DNA of 62,471 nucleotides. Source: Halochromatium glycolicum (GTDB taxonomy: Bacteria; Pseudomonadota; Gammaproteobacteria; Chromatiales; Chromatiaceae). The DNA lies in the NCBI RefSeq assembly GCF_016584085.1, contig NZ_NRSJ01000029.1:1-62471 (forward strand). The letters run 5' to 3'. Each line of letters begins with the position of its first letter. Position 1 is the first letter of the stretch. Position numbers and translations under genes: made by a program. This document shows positions 11,280 through 21,580 of the stretch, one piece after another. Under the pieces are notes generated by a model that saw only the letters and a list, made by a program, of their open reading frames with translations, was not told where the DNA came from and searched no databases.

Positions 11280-12155
11280 ATGCAAGACCCCATGCAGGCA
11301 CAAGACAAGGTGTTGGCCTGTGTCGATCATTCGCACTTTGCCGATTACGTCACCGATGCCGCGTCCTGGGCGGCACGGCAGATGGGCGTCCCACTGGAGC
11401 TGCTGCATATCCTCGACCGCGACGCCGAGGTTGCGATCGGGAAGGATCACAGCGGCGCCATTGGCGTCAATGCCCAGCAAAACCTGCTCAGCGAGCTAGC
11501 CGAGCGCGATGAATCGCGCAGCAAGGCCAACCGCGAGCGCGGCCGCGAGCTGCTCAACAGCCTGCGCGAGCGGGCGATCGAGCTCGGCGTCGAGTCGCCC
11601 GATGTGCGCCAGCGCTACGGCGATCTTGAGGAGACGCTGGTCGGCGCTCAGGACCAGGTCAGGTTATTCGTGCTCGGGCGCCGCGGCGAGTCGGCCGAGA
11701 CCACCCAGCGCGACCTCGGGCGCAATGTCGAGCGGATGATCCGCTCGCTGAGCAAGCCGATCCTCGCCGTCACCGATCAGTTCAGCGAGCCAGAGCGGGT
11801 GCTGATCGCGTTCGACGGCGGCAGTATGACCAGGCGCGGCGTCGAGATGGTCGCCGCGAGCCCGCTCTTCCGCGGCTTACCGGTGCATGTACTGATGAGC
11901 GGCAAGGCCCGCCGCGACAGCGAGAAGCAGCTCGACTGGGCGCGCAACACGCTGGAGCAGGCCGGGCTCGAGGTCACCGTCGCGCTGATCCCCGGCGACA
12001 CCGAGCGCGTCATCGCCCAGTATGTGCACGAGCAGTCGATCGACATGCTGCTGATGGGCGCCTACGGCCACTCACCGCTGCGCAGCCTGCTGTTCGGCAG
12101 CAAGACGACGGACCTGCTGCGCTCGGCGAAGGTACCGACCTTGCTGTTGCGCTGA
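11280..12155 (+). CDS. tandem universal stress protein (two USP domains)
   Basis: A 291-residue cytoplasmic protein made of two UspA-type Rossmann domains. Domain 1 starts with [18 protein letters not shown]; domain 2 starts near residue 178 with [18 protein letters not shown]. It ends in the typical ATP-binding signature [18 protein letters not shown] followed by [22 protein letters not shown] precedes the ATG. It is probably cotranscribed with sulP. Tandem USPs modulate stress survival or transporter activity; the precise role is inferred. Confidence 0.92.
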   Translation: MQDPMQAQDKVLACVDHSHFADYVTDAASWAARQMGVPLELLHILDRDAEVAIGKDHSGAIGVNAQQNLLSELAERDESRSKANRERGRELLNSLRERAIELGVESPDVRQRYGDLEETLVGAQDQVRLFVLGRRGESAETTQRDLGRNVERMIRSLSKPILAVTDQFSEPERVLIAFDGGSMTRRGVEMVAASPLFRGLPVHVLMSGKARRDSEKQLDWARNTLEQAGLEVTVALIPGDTERVIAQYVHEQSIDMLLMGAYGHSPLRSLLFGSKTTDLLRSAKVPTLLLR

Positions 12156-12179
12156 GCCGAGCCGAGCGAGGCGCTGACC

Positions 12180-12236
12180 GCGCGCCCGAATAGGCCACCC
12201 GGACAGTGCGCCCGGATAGCGCGCCCGGATAGCGCC
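12180..12236 (+). repeat. short imperfect tandem repeat, about 13-14 bp period
   Basis: Between the USP gene and the PAS-GGDEF-EAL gene, CGCCCGGATAGCG is repeated perfectly twice after two more divergent units (CCACCCGGACAGTG, CGCGCCCGAATAGG). One of many unrelated short tandem repeats in this window. Confidence 0.7.
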
Positions 12237-12327
12237 CACAGGCAATCGCTTCGAGGAAGCGGGCCGGGCATGCACCGATGTGCTGCGGCATAATGTTGCC
12301 GGACCCACTGCCAACGGAACCCTGGGC

Positions 12328-14958
12328 ATGCGTTGGAATAGCTCCCCGGCATGGATCATCCTGGTCTATCTCGCCTTCGGCAGCCTCTGGATCATCCTCT
12401 CCGACTGGCTCCTCGGCCTGCTGGCGCACGATGCAGCGCAGCTGGTGCAATGGCAGCAGTACAAGGGCATCGCCTTCATCGCCGCCACCGCCCTGCTGCT
12501 GTACGGCATGCTCGCCGTGCGCCAGCGCCAGCTCGCCCGCAGCGAGGCACGCTTCCTGGCAACCTTCGACCAAGCCGCTGTCGGCATCGCGCAGGTGGCC
12601 CCGGATGGACGCTGGCTGCGGGTGAACCGGAAGCTCTGCACGATCCTCGGCTACTCCGCCGATGAGCTGTTGGCGCGGTCCTTTCAGGACCTCACGCATC
12701 CCGACGACCTCGATGCCGACCTCGAGCTGATGCGCGCGGTGTCGGCCGGAGAGCGCGACACCTATGCGCTCGAAAAGCGCTACCAGCACAAGGATGGCCA
12801 TCTGTTCTGGGCCAATCTGACGGTATCGCTGGTCCGCGACGCCCGCGGCCGGCCCGACTATTTCGTCTCGGTGATCGAGGATATCGATGCACGTGAGCAG
12901 GCCGAACGGGCGCTGCAGGAAAGCGAGGCCCGACAGCGGCTGTTCATCCAGCACGCGCCCGCAGCGCTGGCGATGTTCGATGACGAGATGCGTTTCATGA
13001 TGGTCAGCGACCGCTGGCTCAAGGACTTTTCCCTGCCCGACGCGGATCTCCGGGGGCGCGGCCATTACGAGGTCTTCCCCGAGATCCCGCAACGCTGGCG
13101 CGCGATCCATCAACGCGCCCTGCGCGGTGAGGTCTTGCGCGCTGACAACGATTTCTTCGTCCGCCCCGATGGCCGCACCCAATGGCAACGCTGGGAGGTG
13201 AGGCCCTGGTACAGGGCGGATCAGTCGATCGGCGGTATCGTCATCTTCACCGAAGACATCACCCGGCAAAAGGAGGCGCAGCGGGAGATGCGCATCGCCG
13301 CCACCGCCTTCGAGACCCGTCAGGCGATGGTGATCACCGATGATGCGCAGCACATCCTGCGCGTCAATCGGGCCTTCTGCGAGACCACCGGCTACCGCCA
13401 AGACGAGGTCATCGGCCGGACCCCCGCGCTGCTCAAATCGGGGCGCCACGATGCCGCCTTCTATCAGGCGATGTGGCAGGACTTGCGCGCGCACGGGCAA
13501 TGGCAGGGCGAGATCTGGAACCGGCGCAAGAACGGCCAGATCTATCCGGTGTGGCTGCACATCTCGACCGTGCTCGATGAGGCCGGCCGCGTCAGTCACT
13601 ATGTCGGCGCCTTCGAGGACCTCTCCCGGCACAAGCAGGCCGAGGCCCAGATCCACAGCCTCTCCTATTTCGATGTGCTGACCAAGCTGCCCAACCGTCG
13701 GCTGTTCATCGACCGGCTGCAGCAGGCGCTGCGCACCAGCGAGCGCGCCCGCCGCCACGGCGCGGTGTTCTTCATCGACCTCGACGACTTCAGCGCGCTG
13801 AACGACACCCAAGGCCATGATGTCGGCGACAAGGTCCTGCTCGAGGTCGCACGCAACCTGGTTGCCGCAGTCGGTGGCGATGACACCGTCGCCCGCCTCG
13901 GCAGCGACGAATTCGTCGTCATCATCGAAGACCTCGATGCCCAGACCGACCCCGCGCTGCTGCAAGCCAAGGAGGCGGGCGAGCAATTGCTCGCGGCCAT
14001 CCGCCAGCCGATTCAGATCGGTGGCAGCGACTACGTGATGACCGCCAGCATGGGCATCAGCCTCTTCGACGGGCGCTCCGACAGCGTCACCGCGCTGCTC
14101 AAGCGCGCCGATGCGGCGATGCTGCAGGTCCGGAAGATCGGCCGCGATTGCCTGCATTTCTTCGATTCCGGCATGCAGCTGGCGCTGGAGCACCGGGTAG
14201 AGCTGGAGGCCCTGCTGCGCAAGGCGATCCCCGGGCAGCTCCAGCTCCATTATCAGCCCCAGGTGGACGCCGAAGGCCGAACCCAGGGGGCCGAGGTGCT
14301 GGTCCGCTGGCAGGACCCCGATAAAGGGCTGATCTCGCCAGGTGATTTCATTCCACTGGCCGAGCAGTCCGGCCTGATTCTGCCGATGGGGCAATGGATA
14401 CTGCACAGCGCCTGCGAGCAGCTGGCCCGTTGGGCGCATGATCCGGTCTCGCGGCGGCTCAGCCTCTCGGTCAATGTCAGCCCGAAGCAATTCCAGCAGC
14501 CGAATTTCGTCTCGCTGGTCGCCGATACCCTGGATGCCTCCGGCGCGGACCCGGCGCGGCTGAAGCTCGAGATCACCGAGAGTCTCCTGTTCGACGACCT
14601 GGATCGGGTCACCGAGACCATGGCGCAATTGAAGGCGCGCGGGCTGCGATTATCGCTCGATGACTTCGGCACCGGCTTCTCATCGCTCGCGTATCTGCGC
14701 TCCTTGCCGGTCGATGAGCTCAAGATCGACCAGTCGTTCGTGCGCGAGCTCTCGCCCGAAGGCAGCAATGCCGCCATCGTGCGCACGATCACCACGCTGG
14801 GGCAAAGCCTTGGGCTCGACGTCATCGCCGAGGGCGTCGAGACCGAAAGCGCCCGCCAGTTCCTCCACGCACAAGGCTGCAGCTATTATCAGGGGTTCTA
14901 TTTCGCCCGACCCATGCCGATCGAGGAGCTCGAGCACTTCCTGCATTCAGCGAGCTGA
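12328..14958 (+). CDS. membrane PAS-PAS-PAS-GGDEF-EAL cyclic-di-GMP protein
   Basis: An 876-residue signalling protein. Two N-terminal membrane helices (about residues 8-32 and 47-64) are followed by three PAS/PAC units (about 75-195, 200-320, 325-445), then GGDEF and EAL domains. The GGDEF signature reads GSDEF, a change at the second glycine that often lowers cyclase activity. The EAL motif is EVL in GAEVLVRW, and [13 protein letters not shown] and LKIDQSFV are intact, so phosphodiesterase activity is the better guess. I start at ATG 12328 (MRWNSSP), just before the first helix, rather than 12280. Substrate: c-di-GMP; signal unknown. Confidence 0.93.
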   Translation: MRWNSSPAWIILVYLAFGSLWIILSDWLLGLLAHDAAQLVQWQQYKGIAFIAATALLLYGMLAVRQRQLARSEARFLATFDQAAVGIAQVAPDGRWLRVNRKLCTILGYSADELLARSFQDLTHPDDLDADLELMRAVSAGERDTYALEKRYQHKDGHLFWANLTVSLVRDARGRPDYFVSVIEDIDAREQAERALQESEARQRLFIQHAPAALAMFDDEMRFMMVSDRWLKDFSLPDADLRGRGHYEVFPEIPQRWRAIHQRALRGEVLRADNDFFVRPDGRTQWQRWEVRPWYRADQSIGGIVIFTEDITRQKEAQREMRIAATAFETRQAMVITDDAQHILRVNRAFCETTGYRQDEVIGRTPALLKSGRHDAAFYQAMWQDLRAHGQWQGEIWNRRKNGQIYPVWLHISTVLDEAGRVSHYVGAFEDLSRHKQAEAQIHSLSYFDVLTKLPNRRLFIDRLQQALRTSERARRHGAVFFIDLDDFSALNDTQGHDVGDKVLLEVARNLVAAVGGDDTVARLGSDEFVVIIEDLDAQTDPALLQAKEAGEQLLAAIRQPIQIGGSDYVMTASMGISLFDGRSDSVTALLKRADAAMLQVRKIGRDCLHFFDSGMQLALEHRVELEALLRKAIPGQLQLHYQPQVDAEGRTQGAEVLVRWQDPDKGLISPGDFIPLAEQSGLILPMGQWILHSACEQLARWAHDPVSRRLSLSVNVSPKQFQQPNFVSLVADTLDASGADPARLKLEITESLLFDDLDRVTETMAQLKARGLRLSLDDFGTGFSSLAYLRSLPVDELKIDQSFVRELSPEGSNAAIVRTITTLGQSLGLDVIAEGVETESARQFLHAQGCSYYQGFYFARPMPIEELEHFLHSAS

Positions 14959-14977
14959 AGGCCGCGTGGCTCAAAGC

Positions 14978-15574
14978 TCAGCTCGGCTTGCGCGCGACCA
15001 GGTCGATCAACGCCGCGTGCCCGGCATGGCCACTGCCTTCCTGGAGCTCGAGCTCATACTCGTCGAGTGTGAGAATCTCCATCTCGGCGAACGCATCGCG
15101 CAGCAGCTCGGGCGTGTACAGCAGCTCGGCGCAGGGCGGACCGCCGGTGCCGTAGGCAAGCTGTGCTGGGGTGAAGCCGTGCAGCAGGAGCAGGCCACCG
15201 GGAGCCAGGGTCTGCTGCATGCCGGCGAAGATCGCGGCCCGCAGCGCAGGATCGGCGAACTGGATGAAGATGGCCACGACCAGGTCATAGGCACCGGGCT
15301 CCCACTGCCAATGGGCCAGGTCGGCGTAGCGGAAGTCGACCGCCACCGCGCGCTCCGCGGCGAGCCGCTGCGCCTTCGCCAGGGCCACCCGGGAGCTGTC
15401 CAGCGCCGTGACCTCGAGTCCCTGCTGCGCCAGATAGACGGCATTGCGGCCCTCGCCCTCGGCGATCACCAGCGCGCGCTGCCCCGGCCGCAGCCGATCG
15501 CGCTGCGCCACCAGGAACTGACTCGGCTCGGTGCCGTAGAGATAGTCGTCGCGGTCGAAGCGTTGGTCCCACAT
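14978..15574 (-). CDS. class I SAM-dependent methyltransferase
   Basis: A 198-residue cytoplasmic Rossmann-fold methyltransferase similar to TehB/thiopurine-type enzymes. The N terminus MWDQRFDRDDYLYGTEPSQFL is typical of this group. Motif I is ALVIAEGEGRNAVYLA (about residue 35), the acidic residue of motif II is in VTALDSSRV, and motif IV is YDLVVAIFIQF. It converges with the PAS-GGDEF-EAL gene, with 19 bp between stop codons. The substrate is unknown; members detoxify tellurite or methylate small molecules. Confidence 0.9.
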   Translation of the reverse strand: MWDQRFDRDDYLYGTEPSQFLVAQRDRLRPGQRALVIAEGEGRNAVYLAQQGLEVTALDSSRVALAKAQRLAAERAVAVDFRYADLAHWQWEPGAYDLVVAIFIQFADPALRAAIFAGMQQTLAPGGLLLLHGFTPAQLAYGTGGPPCAELLYTPELLRDAFAEMEILTLDEYELELQEGSGHAGHAALIDLVARKPS

Positions 15575-15722
15575 CTTGGGCTGTACTCATGCGTGGTATT
15601 CGTAGAAAGCGGTTGCGCCCAGTCGAAAACTGAGAGCACTGCATCGCAGCATACCTGACGGTCGCAGCGGCCTCGATAGGGCCCTCGCCTCAAGTAGGTT
15701 TCCAGCACGACGCCAAGACTCA

Positions 15723-15910
15723 TTGAGCGCTTTTCCGCCGAACTCGCACTGCCATCCGGATCTGGTCCCCAGCCTTGACCGGCGTCTGGCCGATCGGCTC
15801 GGGTTGCCGTTCTCGGCGATCATCGACGAGGCCCGCGGCCACGCGCCGCCAAAGCACAAGTACATCTACTGCCTTGCGGATGCGGGGCTCGCGGTGTATG
15901 CCAAGCTGGT
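15723..15910 (+). pseudogene. fragment resembling the phosphoribosyltransferase-like tail of a RecQ-type helicase
   Basis: An open frame of about 60 codons carries PDLVPSLDRRLADRLGLPF and a following basic stretch. This resembles the PRTase-like C-terminal segment (VPDFAQRLAEALGLPF type) found in some RecQ-family proteins. No start context or complete domain exists, and the frame runs into the left inverted repeat at 15911. I read it as the remnant of a longer gene. Confidence 0.35.
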
Positions 15911-15947
15911 CCAACAAGAGCGAAGCTGCTGTGAGGCGCCATATAAG
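15911..15947 (+). repeat. left arm of a 37-bp inverted repeat flanking the DUF433/DUF5615 TA pair
   Basis: The 37 bases match the reverse complement of 16758-16794 at 34 of 37 positions. The two arms bracket the TA pair and the integrase scrap. On the minus strand this arm reads YGASQQLRSCW; the right arm on the plus strand reads [11 protein letters not shown], so both are copies of one coding segment in opposite orientation. Confidence 0.85.
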
Positions 15948-15987
15948 GAGTTCCTGATGTAGCACCTCCGCACCCCTGGAACTGTAG

Positions 15988-16095
15988 GATATTGGCTCTC
16001 CCACGATCCAAGACGACCTCGGCCACCGCGACCCGAAACACACGGCCATCTATACGCGAACGCCCGCCAAACGGTTTGAGCGCTTTTGGCACTGA
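15988..16095 (+). pseudogene. C-terminal scrap of a tyrosine recombinase/integrase
   Basis: An open stretch of about 35 codons ends at TGA 16093-16095. It encodes LGHRDPKHTAIYTR followed by TPAKRFERFWH, the typical final segment of a XerC/D-type integrase: the LGH box with catalytic His, then the tyrosine in an IYTR context. The upstream catalytic core is missing, and the frame is closed by TAG at 15985. It sits between the left inverted-repeat arm and the DUF433 antitoxin gene. Confidence 0.7.
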
Positions 16096-16116
16096 TCACT
16101 AAAGGAAGGAGGCACC

Positions 16117-16350
16117 ATGAATACACCATTTGATCGAATCACCATCGATCCGGAGCAGATGAACGGGCAACCATGCATCCGCGGTATGCGCCTGACCGTG
16201 CGCCGCGTCGTGGAGGCGACAGCTCTGTATCCGGATCGTGCAGAGCTCAAGCGCGAGTACCCGGAGCTCGAGGACGATGATATCCGCCAGGCACTCGAGT
16301 TCGCCGCCTCGAACCTCGACGATCAGATCGTCCATCTGGGTGCTGCGTGA
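16117..16350 (+). CDS. DUF433 antitoxin
   Basis: A 77-residue DUF433 protein. The family core MNGQPCIRGMRLTVRRVVE (about residues 12-30) and the closing helix ELEDDDIRQALEFAA are plain. DUF433 proteins are antitoxin-like partners of DUF5615 PIN-like toxins and bind DNA through the N-terminal helix-turn-helix-like core. AAGGAAGGAG precedes the ATG. The stop overlaps the next gene's GTG start by 4 bp, typical of a TA operon. Confidence 0.92.
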   Translation: MNTPFDRITIDPEQMNGQPCIRGMRLTVRRVVEATALYPDRAELKREYPELEDDDIRQALEFAASNLDDQIVHLGAA

Positions 16351-16746
16351 CCCGGCTGCTCCTCGACCAGGGACTGCCGCGCAGCTCTGTGCAGCGCCTC
16401 GCCGATCAGGGCATTGATGTCTGCCATGTCGCCGACATCGGCTACAGCCGGTCCACCGACGAAGAGATCATGACATTGGCGCTCGAACAGGAGCGCACAG
16501 TTGTGACCCTCGACTCCGACTTCCATCGCCTCCTGGCCATTAGCGGCGCCAGCAAACCTTCGGTGATTCGCATCCGCCGCGAAGGCCTGCGCGGCCCAGA
16601 AGCCGCGATGCTGATCGCACAACTCTTGGAACAGCTCCGAGAGCAGATCAAGGCCGGTGCCATGGTGACGGTTACCGAGCGGGCGGTGCGGTTGCATCGG
16701 CTGCCTCTGCGGAAGGTCGCCTCGAAGCCTTCCCGCGGCGAACGGC

Positions 16747-16751
<5 letters not shown>
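16347..16751 (+). CDS. DUF5615 PIN-like toxin
   Basis: A 134-residue PIN-like (Mut7-C/DUF5615) ribonuclease, the probable toxin partner of the DUF433 protein. It begins [12 protein letters not shown], with the first acidic residue, and contains [13 protein letters not shown] with the second acidic cluster. It starts with GTG inside the antitoxin stop region. The pair lies between the arms of a 37-bp inverted repeat. Confidence 0.9.
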
Positions 16752-18194
<1,443 letters not shown>

Positions 18195-18280
18195 GCCTCC
18201 GCCGGCACACGGCAGAACGCCGGTTGATTGCAGTTGAGGATCGGGATAGCGAAAGCCGTCGATGCTGCGGCCCTTCTTCT

Positions 18281-18703
18281 TCAGTTCCTATCTCCTGCGG
18301 ATGAAGCAGACCAAGGATTGATGATCGTGAGTCCAGAGGCGAGCACCTGTCCGTGCTGCAGATCCTCTGAATAGACTCGAGTGCAGCCGGCTTCTTGCGC
18401 CGCGGCCAGGATCTGGCTGTCGTAGTACGAGAAGCCGTAGCGTTGCGCGATGTCTAACGCGAGCAAGATGGTTGATGGCGCGACCGGGTGCAGCTGTGCG
18501 GTTCCCATCAGCCGCAACAGCACGGCTCGAATCGCTTCGAGCTCGTAGCCGAGCTTGCGCCGCATGACGTTCGCCACCTCACTCAGAACCTGGGTGGAGA
18601 TCACCGCTTCAGCAGCCAGCAGCGCGAGCGCCCTGTGCTGTTTGGCATCGTCCTTGGCCAGGCTGTAGAGGACGATGTTCGAGTCGAGGAAATCAGCGGG
18701 CAT
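18281..18703 (-). CDS. PIN-domain toxin (VapC-like)
   Basis: A 140-residue PIN ribonuclease. Acidic residues expected at the active site are visible in FLDSNIVLYSLA (residue 7), in VLSEVANVM (about 60) and in YYDSQILAAAQEAGC with YSEDLQHG (about 95-120). It overlaps the upstream small antitoxin gene by 11 bp. Toxins of this family cut tRNA or rRNA unless bound by the partner antitoxin. Confidence 0.9.
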   Translation of the reverse strand: MPADFLDSNIVLYSLAKDDAKQHRALALLAAEAVISTQVLSEVANVMRRKLGYELEAIRAVLLRLMGTAQLHPVAPSTILLALDIAQRYGFSYYDSQILAAAQEAGCTRVYSEDLQHGQVLASGLTIINPWSASSAGDRN

Positions 18704-18911
18704 TGGCCTCGTCGCGGTCGAACATGAAGCCGCTCAGGTCCTTGCGGTAAGGCGCGAAGAAGGCCGTCAACTCAGCGAGACGCTGCTCGGCATCTGGGTT
18801 GCGCTCGACGGGATGGCGGGTCTTAAGGTAGCCAATGAAGTCGAGCACTTCAGCGCGCTGTGCGTCGGCGAGATCCGCGGCTTCGCGCACGATGAGATCA
18901 AGGTGTTGCAT
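18693..18911 (-). CDS. small antitoxin partner of the PIN toxin
   Basis: A 72-residue protein (MQHLDLIVREAADL start) with helices typical of DUF2281-like antitoxins and a C-terminal tail RKDLSGFMFDRDEANAR suited to wrapping a toxin. I use the ATG at 18911; a longer open frame to 19019 lacks similarity. Overlap with the PIN gene and gene order support a VapBC-type pair. Confidence 0.75.
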   Translation of the reverse strand: MQHLDLIVREAADLADAQRAEVLDFIGYLKTRHPVERNPDAEQRLAELTAFFAPYRKDLSGFMFDRDEANAR

Positions 18912-19464
18912 GGGATGACTCCCCCTCGGCGTGGCGGGCCTGCTGCATCGCCAGGGCCTCGTTGAAGACGACGCGTCACGAGCCCGCAAGGCGGCGCATG
19001 TCCCGGTCTTGGGCGCCATTGGGCATCAGTTCGAACCTGAAGGCTTGGAGACACAGCATCGGTCAATGATAGCTGATGCGGCGGCGCACCGATCGCCATC
19101 CTGCGCCAGTCCATCGAACCGCAGCAAACGCCGCATTAGACCCCAACCCCGGCATCGAGCCGGCGCTGAGGGGTCGCGCTCTTTGGTCACTCGCTCAGCT
19201 CCGCCGCGAGCAGCGCGATCGAGGTATCGAGTTCCATCATGAGGGAACGGTGCGGGCGATCGCCTTCTGCTTAACCTGCCCGCCTTCCGCCGACCTTCCC
19301 GATCCCCCACCTTGGGAATCGCGTCGAACGCATGCAGAATAGCATCGCGAATCGGATTCTCGGATCACCGAGCAGCCGGTCATGCTGCGCCGCGTGCCGA
19401 GAGGCCATCATCCGGCGTTCGCCTCCCAGCAACAACACCATCAACAATCAAAAGACACCTTATC
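18912..19464. other. intergenic, no supported gene
   Basis: About 550 bp between the leftward TA pair and the rightward DsrE-like gene. Several overlapping short frames exist on both strands, rich in Arg and Ala as expected of shadow frames in GC-rich DNA. None carries a recognisable motif. Confidence 0.5.
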
Positions 19465-19977
19465 ATGCAGAACACCCCGCTTTGGCTGCCGGCCCTGCTC
19501 CTAGCGCTCCTCCTCCCCGGCCTCGCCAGTGCCGAGAAACCCAGCACTGAGAAACCCAGCGATACCCAGTCCCTAGCCGGCGTCAGCGCGGGCAAGATCG
19601 CCTGGGACATCAACATGGCCAGTCCGAAAAAGCTGCTGCTCTATCTCAAGGTCATGGACGAGACCTACGAGGACCTGAAGCGCCAGGGCGTGGAGCCGGA
19701 CATGGTGCTGACCTTCCGCGGCCCCTCGGTGCGGTTGATCACGACCGAGCACGCCGAGGTGTCGCTCGATGAGGAGGTCCAGCGCGAGGGCATCGCCGCG
19801 CAGCTCGCGGCGATGCTGGCAAAGCCGAACGTGCGCGCCGAGGCCTGCTCGGTGGCGACGCGCCTGAACAACGTCGACCCGGAGACGCTGCTGCCGAGCA
19901 TCGAGCACGTCGGCAACACCTTCGTCTCGCAGATCGGCTATCAGGCCCAAGGCTACGCCACGATTCCGATCATGTGA
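19465..19977 (+). CDS. secreted DsrE/DsrF-like protein
   Basis: A 170-residue protein with a clear signal peptide (LWLPALLLALLLPGLASAEK, cut near residue 24). A DsrE-fold domain follows: GKIAWDINMASPKKLLLYLKVM, VEPDMVLTFRGPSVRLI, and a helix with ARAEACSVATRLNN-like sequence containing a single cysteine. DsrE-fold proteins carry or transfer sulfur, and exported versions are common in sulfur oxidisers. The lone Cys in RAEACSVAT may be functional. It stands alone, with a possible hairpin terminator about 110 bp downstream. Confidence 0.8.
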   Translation: MQNTPLWLPALLLALLLPGLASAEKPSTEKPSDTQSLAGVSAGKIAWDINMASPKKLLLYLKVMDETYEDLKRQGVEPDMVLTFRGPSVRLITTEHAEVSLDEEVQREGIAAQLAAMLAKPNVRAEACSVATRLNNVDPETLLPSIEHVGNTFVSQIGYQAQGYATIPIM

Positions 19978-20088
19978 CCTCGCCGGGCTGCAGCACCGCT
20001 CGCACGCTCCGGCCACGGGCAAAGCTCATCGTCGCGGTGCTGTCCTATACTGACTTATATCAACCCAGCGTATCACCGTTCGCGATGC

Positions 20089-20109
20089 CCTGCCCGAAGG
20101 ACGGGCAGG
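20089..20109 (+). terminator. GC-rich hairpin, possible terminator or leader structure
   Basis: CCTGCCCG, loop AAGGA, CGGGCAGG forms a perfect 8-bp stem. There is no T-run after it, so it may be a leader hairpin of the next gene rather than an intrinsic terminator. Confidence 0.35.
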
Positions 20110-20208
20110 CTCGGGACGGGCGGATGCGGACGGGCGCCGATGCAGTAACTGAACACTGAACAGGCCGCCCACGCAAAGCGCAGCAAGCCAACCGAGGAGG
20201 ACCCAACG

Positions 20209-20496
20209 ATGACCGAGAAGAACGCCTACATCGAGAAGACCAAGGCCCAGCTCGACCAGTGGAATGCCGAGATCGAGAAGCTCAAGGCCAAGGCCGATGA
20301 GGCCCGGGCCGACGCCAAGATCCATTACCAAGAGGAGGTCGAGAAACTGCGCGAACGCCGTGACCACGCCCAAGAGCAGCTCGCCAAGCTCCAGGCCGCC
20401 AGCGATGAGGCCTGGGATGATGTGAAGGACGGCTTCGAGCACGCCTGGCACAGCCTGAGCGATGCGCTGCACAAGGCGCGGGAGCGCTTCAAGTGA
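20209..20496 (+). CDS. small coiled-coil stress protein (sll1863-like)
   Basis: A 95-residue highly charged helical protein. A long heptad pattern (KTKAQLDQWNAEIEKLKAKA, later HYQEEVEKLRERRDHAQEQL) predicts an uninterrupted coiled coil, with the end HAWHSLSDALHKARERF. It resembles the sll1863 family of stress-induced proteins. GAGGAGG lies 8 bp before ATG. A tandem USP gene follows 17 bp later, so the pair is probably one operon answering stress. Confidence 0.85.
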   Translation: MTEKNAYIEKTKAQLDQWNAEIEKLKAKADEARADAKIHYQEEVEKLRERRDHAQEQLAKLQAASDEAWDDVKDGFEHAWHSLSDALHKARERFK

Positions 20497-20513
20497 GCCT
20501 GCTCTAGAAAACG

Positions 20514-21500
20514 ATGCAGCCCTTCGACAACATCCTCTACGTGGTCGAGCGCGACGCGAGCCCGGCCTGCGGTCTGGAGCGCGCCGCGGCGCCGGCGCGC
20601 GCGAATCAGGCCCGGCTCACCGTCACCGAGGTGATCGAGCCGCTGCCGCCGGGCACGCGGCTCGAAGGGCTGGAGCTGACCACCGATGCGCTGCAGGAGG
20701 CGAGCCGGCGCGAGCGCGCAGCGACGCTGCAGCAGTTGATCGCGCCCTATCAAGACGGGCTGCGCATCGAGGCCCAAGTCCTGACCGGCAGGCCGTTCCT
20801 GGAGCTGATCCGGGATGTGCTGCGCCACGGGCGGGATCTGATCATCAAGTGCGTCAGCGGTCAGCCGCAGCGAGGCTCGCTCTTCGGCAGCACCGATCTG
20901 CACCTGCTGCGCAAATGTCCGTGCCCGGTCTGGCTCAGCCGGCCGGATGCGGCCCTGAACTTTCAGCGCGTCCTGGCGGCGGTCGACGTCACCCCGGTCA
21001 CCGAGCGCAAGGAACAGCAGCAGCAACAGGCACTGAACGCCCGCATCCTCGACCTGGCCGCAGCGCTGGCGGTCTCGGAATTCGCCGAGCTGCATGTGGC
21101 GCATGCCTGGCAGGCATTAGGCGAGCCGCTGCTGCGCGGCGGCCTGATCGCCACCCCGGCCGAGACCAAGATCGATGCCTACATCGAGGCCGAGCGCCGC
21201 CGACATGCTCAGGCGCTCGAGCAGGCGCTCGTGGACCTGCAGAGCCGGATCGGCCGCGAGGCGAGCGATTGGCTGAAACCGGTGCGGCATCTGCCCAAGG
21301 GCTCGCCGCGCGTCGAGCTGCCGGCCGTGGCGACCCGGATCGAGGCCGACATCCTGGTGATGGGCACCGTGGCCCGCACCGGGATCGCCGGGCTGCTGAT
21401 GGGCAATACCGCCGAGACCATCTTGCACCGGCTCGATTGCTCGGTGCTGGCGGTGAAGCCGGACGGCTTCGTCAGCCCGGTGACCCTTGAGCAAACCTAG
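20514..21500 (+). CDS. tandem universal stress protein (UspE-like)
   Basis: A 328-residue protein with two USP domains: the first from NILYVVERDASPACGLERA, the second from QRVLAAVDVTPVTERKEQQ (about residue 153). The C-terminal motif VMGTVARTGIAGLLMGNTAETILHRLDCSVLAVKP has the G-x2-G-x9-G(S/T) pattern of ATP-binding USPs, with N in place of S before T. The length and the double domain match UspE. It is in an operon with the coiled-coil gene. Confidence 0.92.
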   Translation: MQPFDNILYVVERDASPACGLERAAAPARANQARLTVTEVIEPLPPGTRLEGLELTTDALQEASRRERAATLQQLIAPYQDGLRIEAQVLTGRPFLELIRDVLRHGRDLIIKCVSGQPQRGSLFGSTDLHLLRKCPCPVWLSRPDAALNFQRVLAAVDVTPVTERKEQQQQQALNARILDLAAALAVSEFAELHVAHAWQALGEPLLRGGLIATPAETKIDAYIEAERRRHAQALEQALVDLQSRIGREASDWLKPVRHLPKGSPRVELPAVATRIEADILVMGTVARTGIAGLLMGNTAETILHRLDCSVLAVKPDGFVSPVTLEQT

Positions 21501-21580
21501 CCAAACGGCCCACCGGCATGCTGGCTCACAAGCCGCTGAATGCGATGGCCCTGAACGCAGGTTTTAGGGTCTCCGATCCG

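Noticed and set aside
12010..14628. 872-codon open frame opposite the PAS-GGDEF-EAL gene
   Set aside because: The sense strand encodes complete PAS, GGDEF and EAL motifs; the antisense frame has none.
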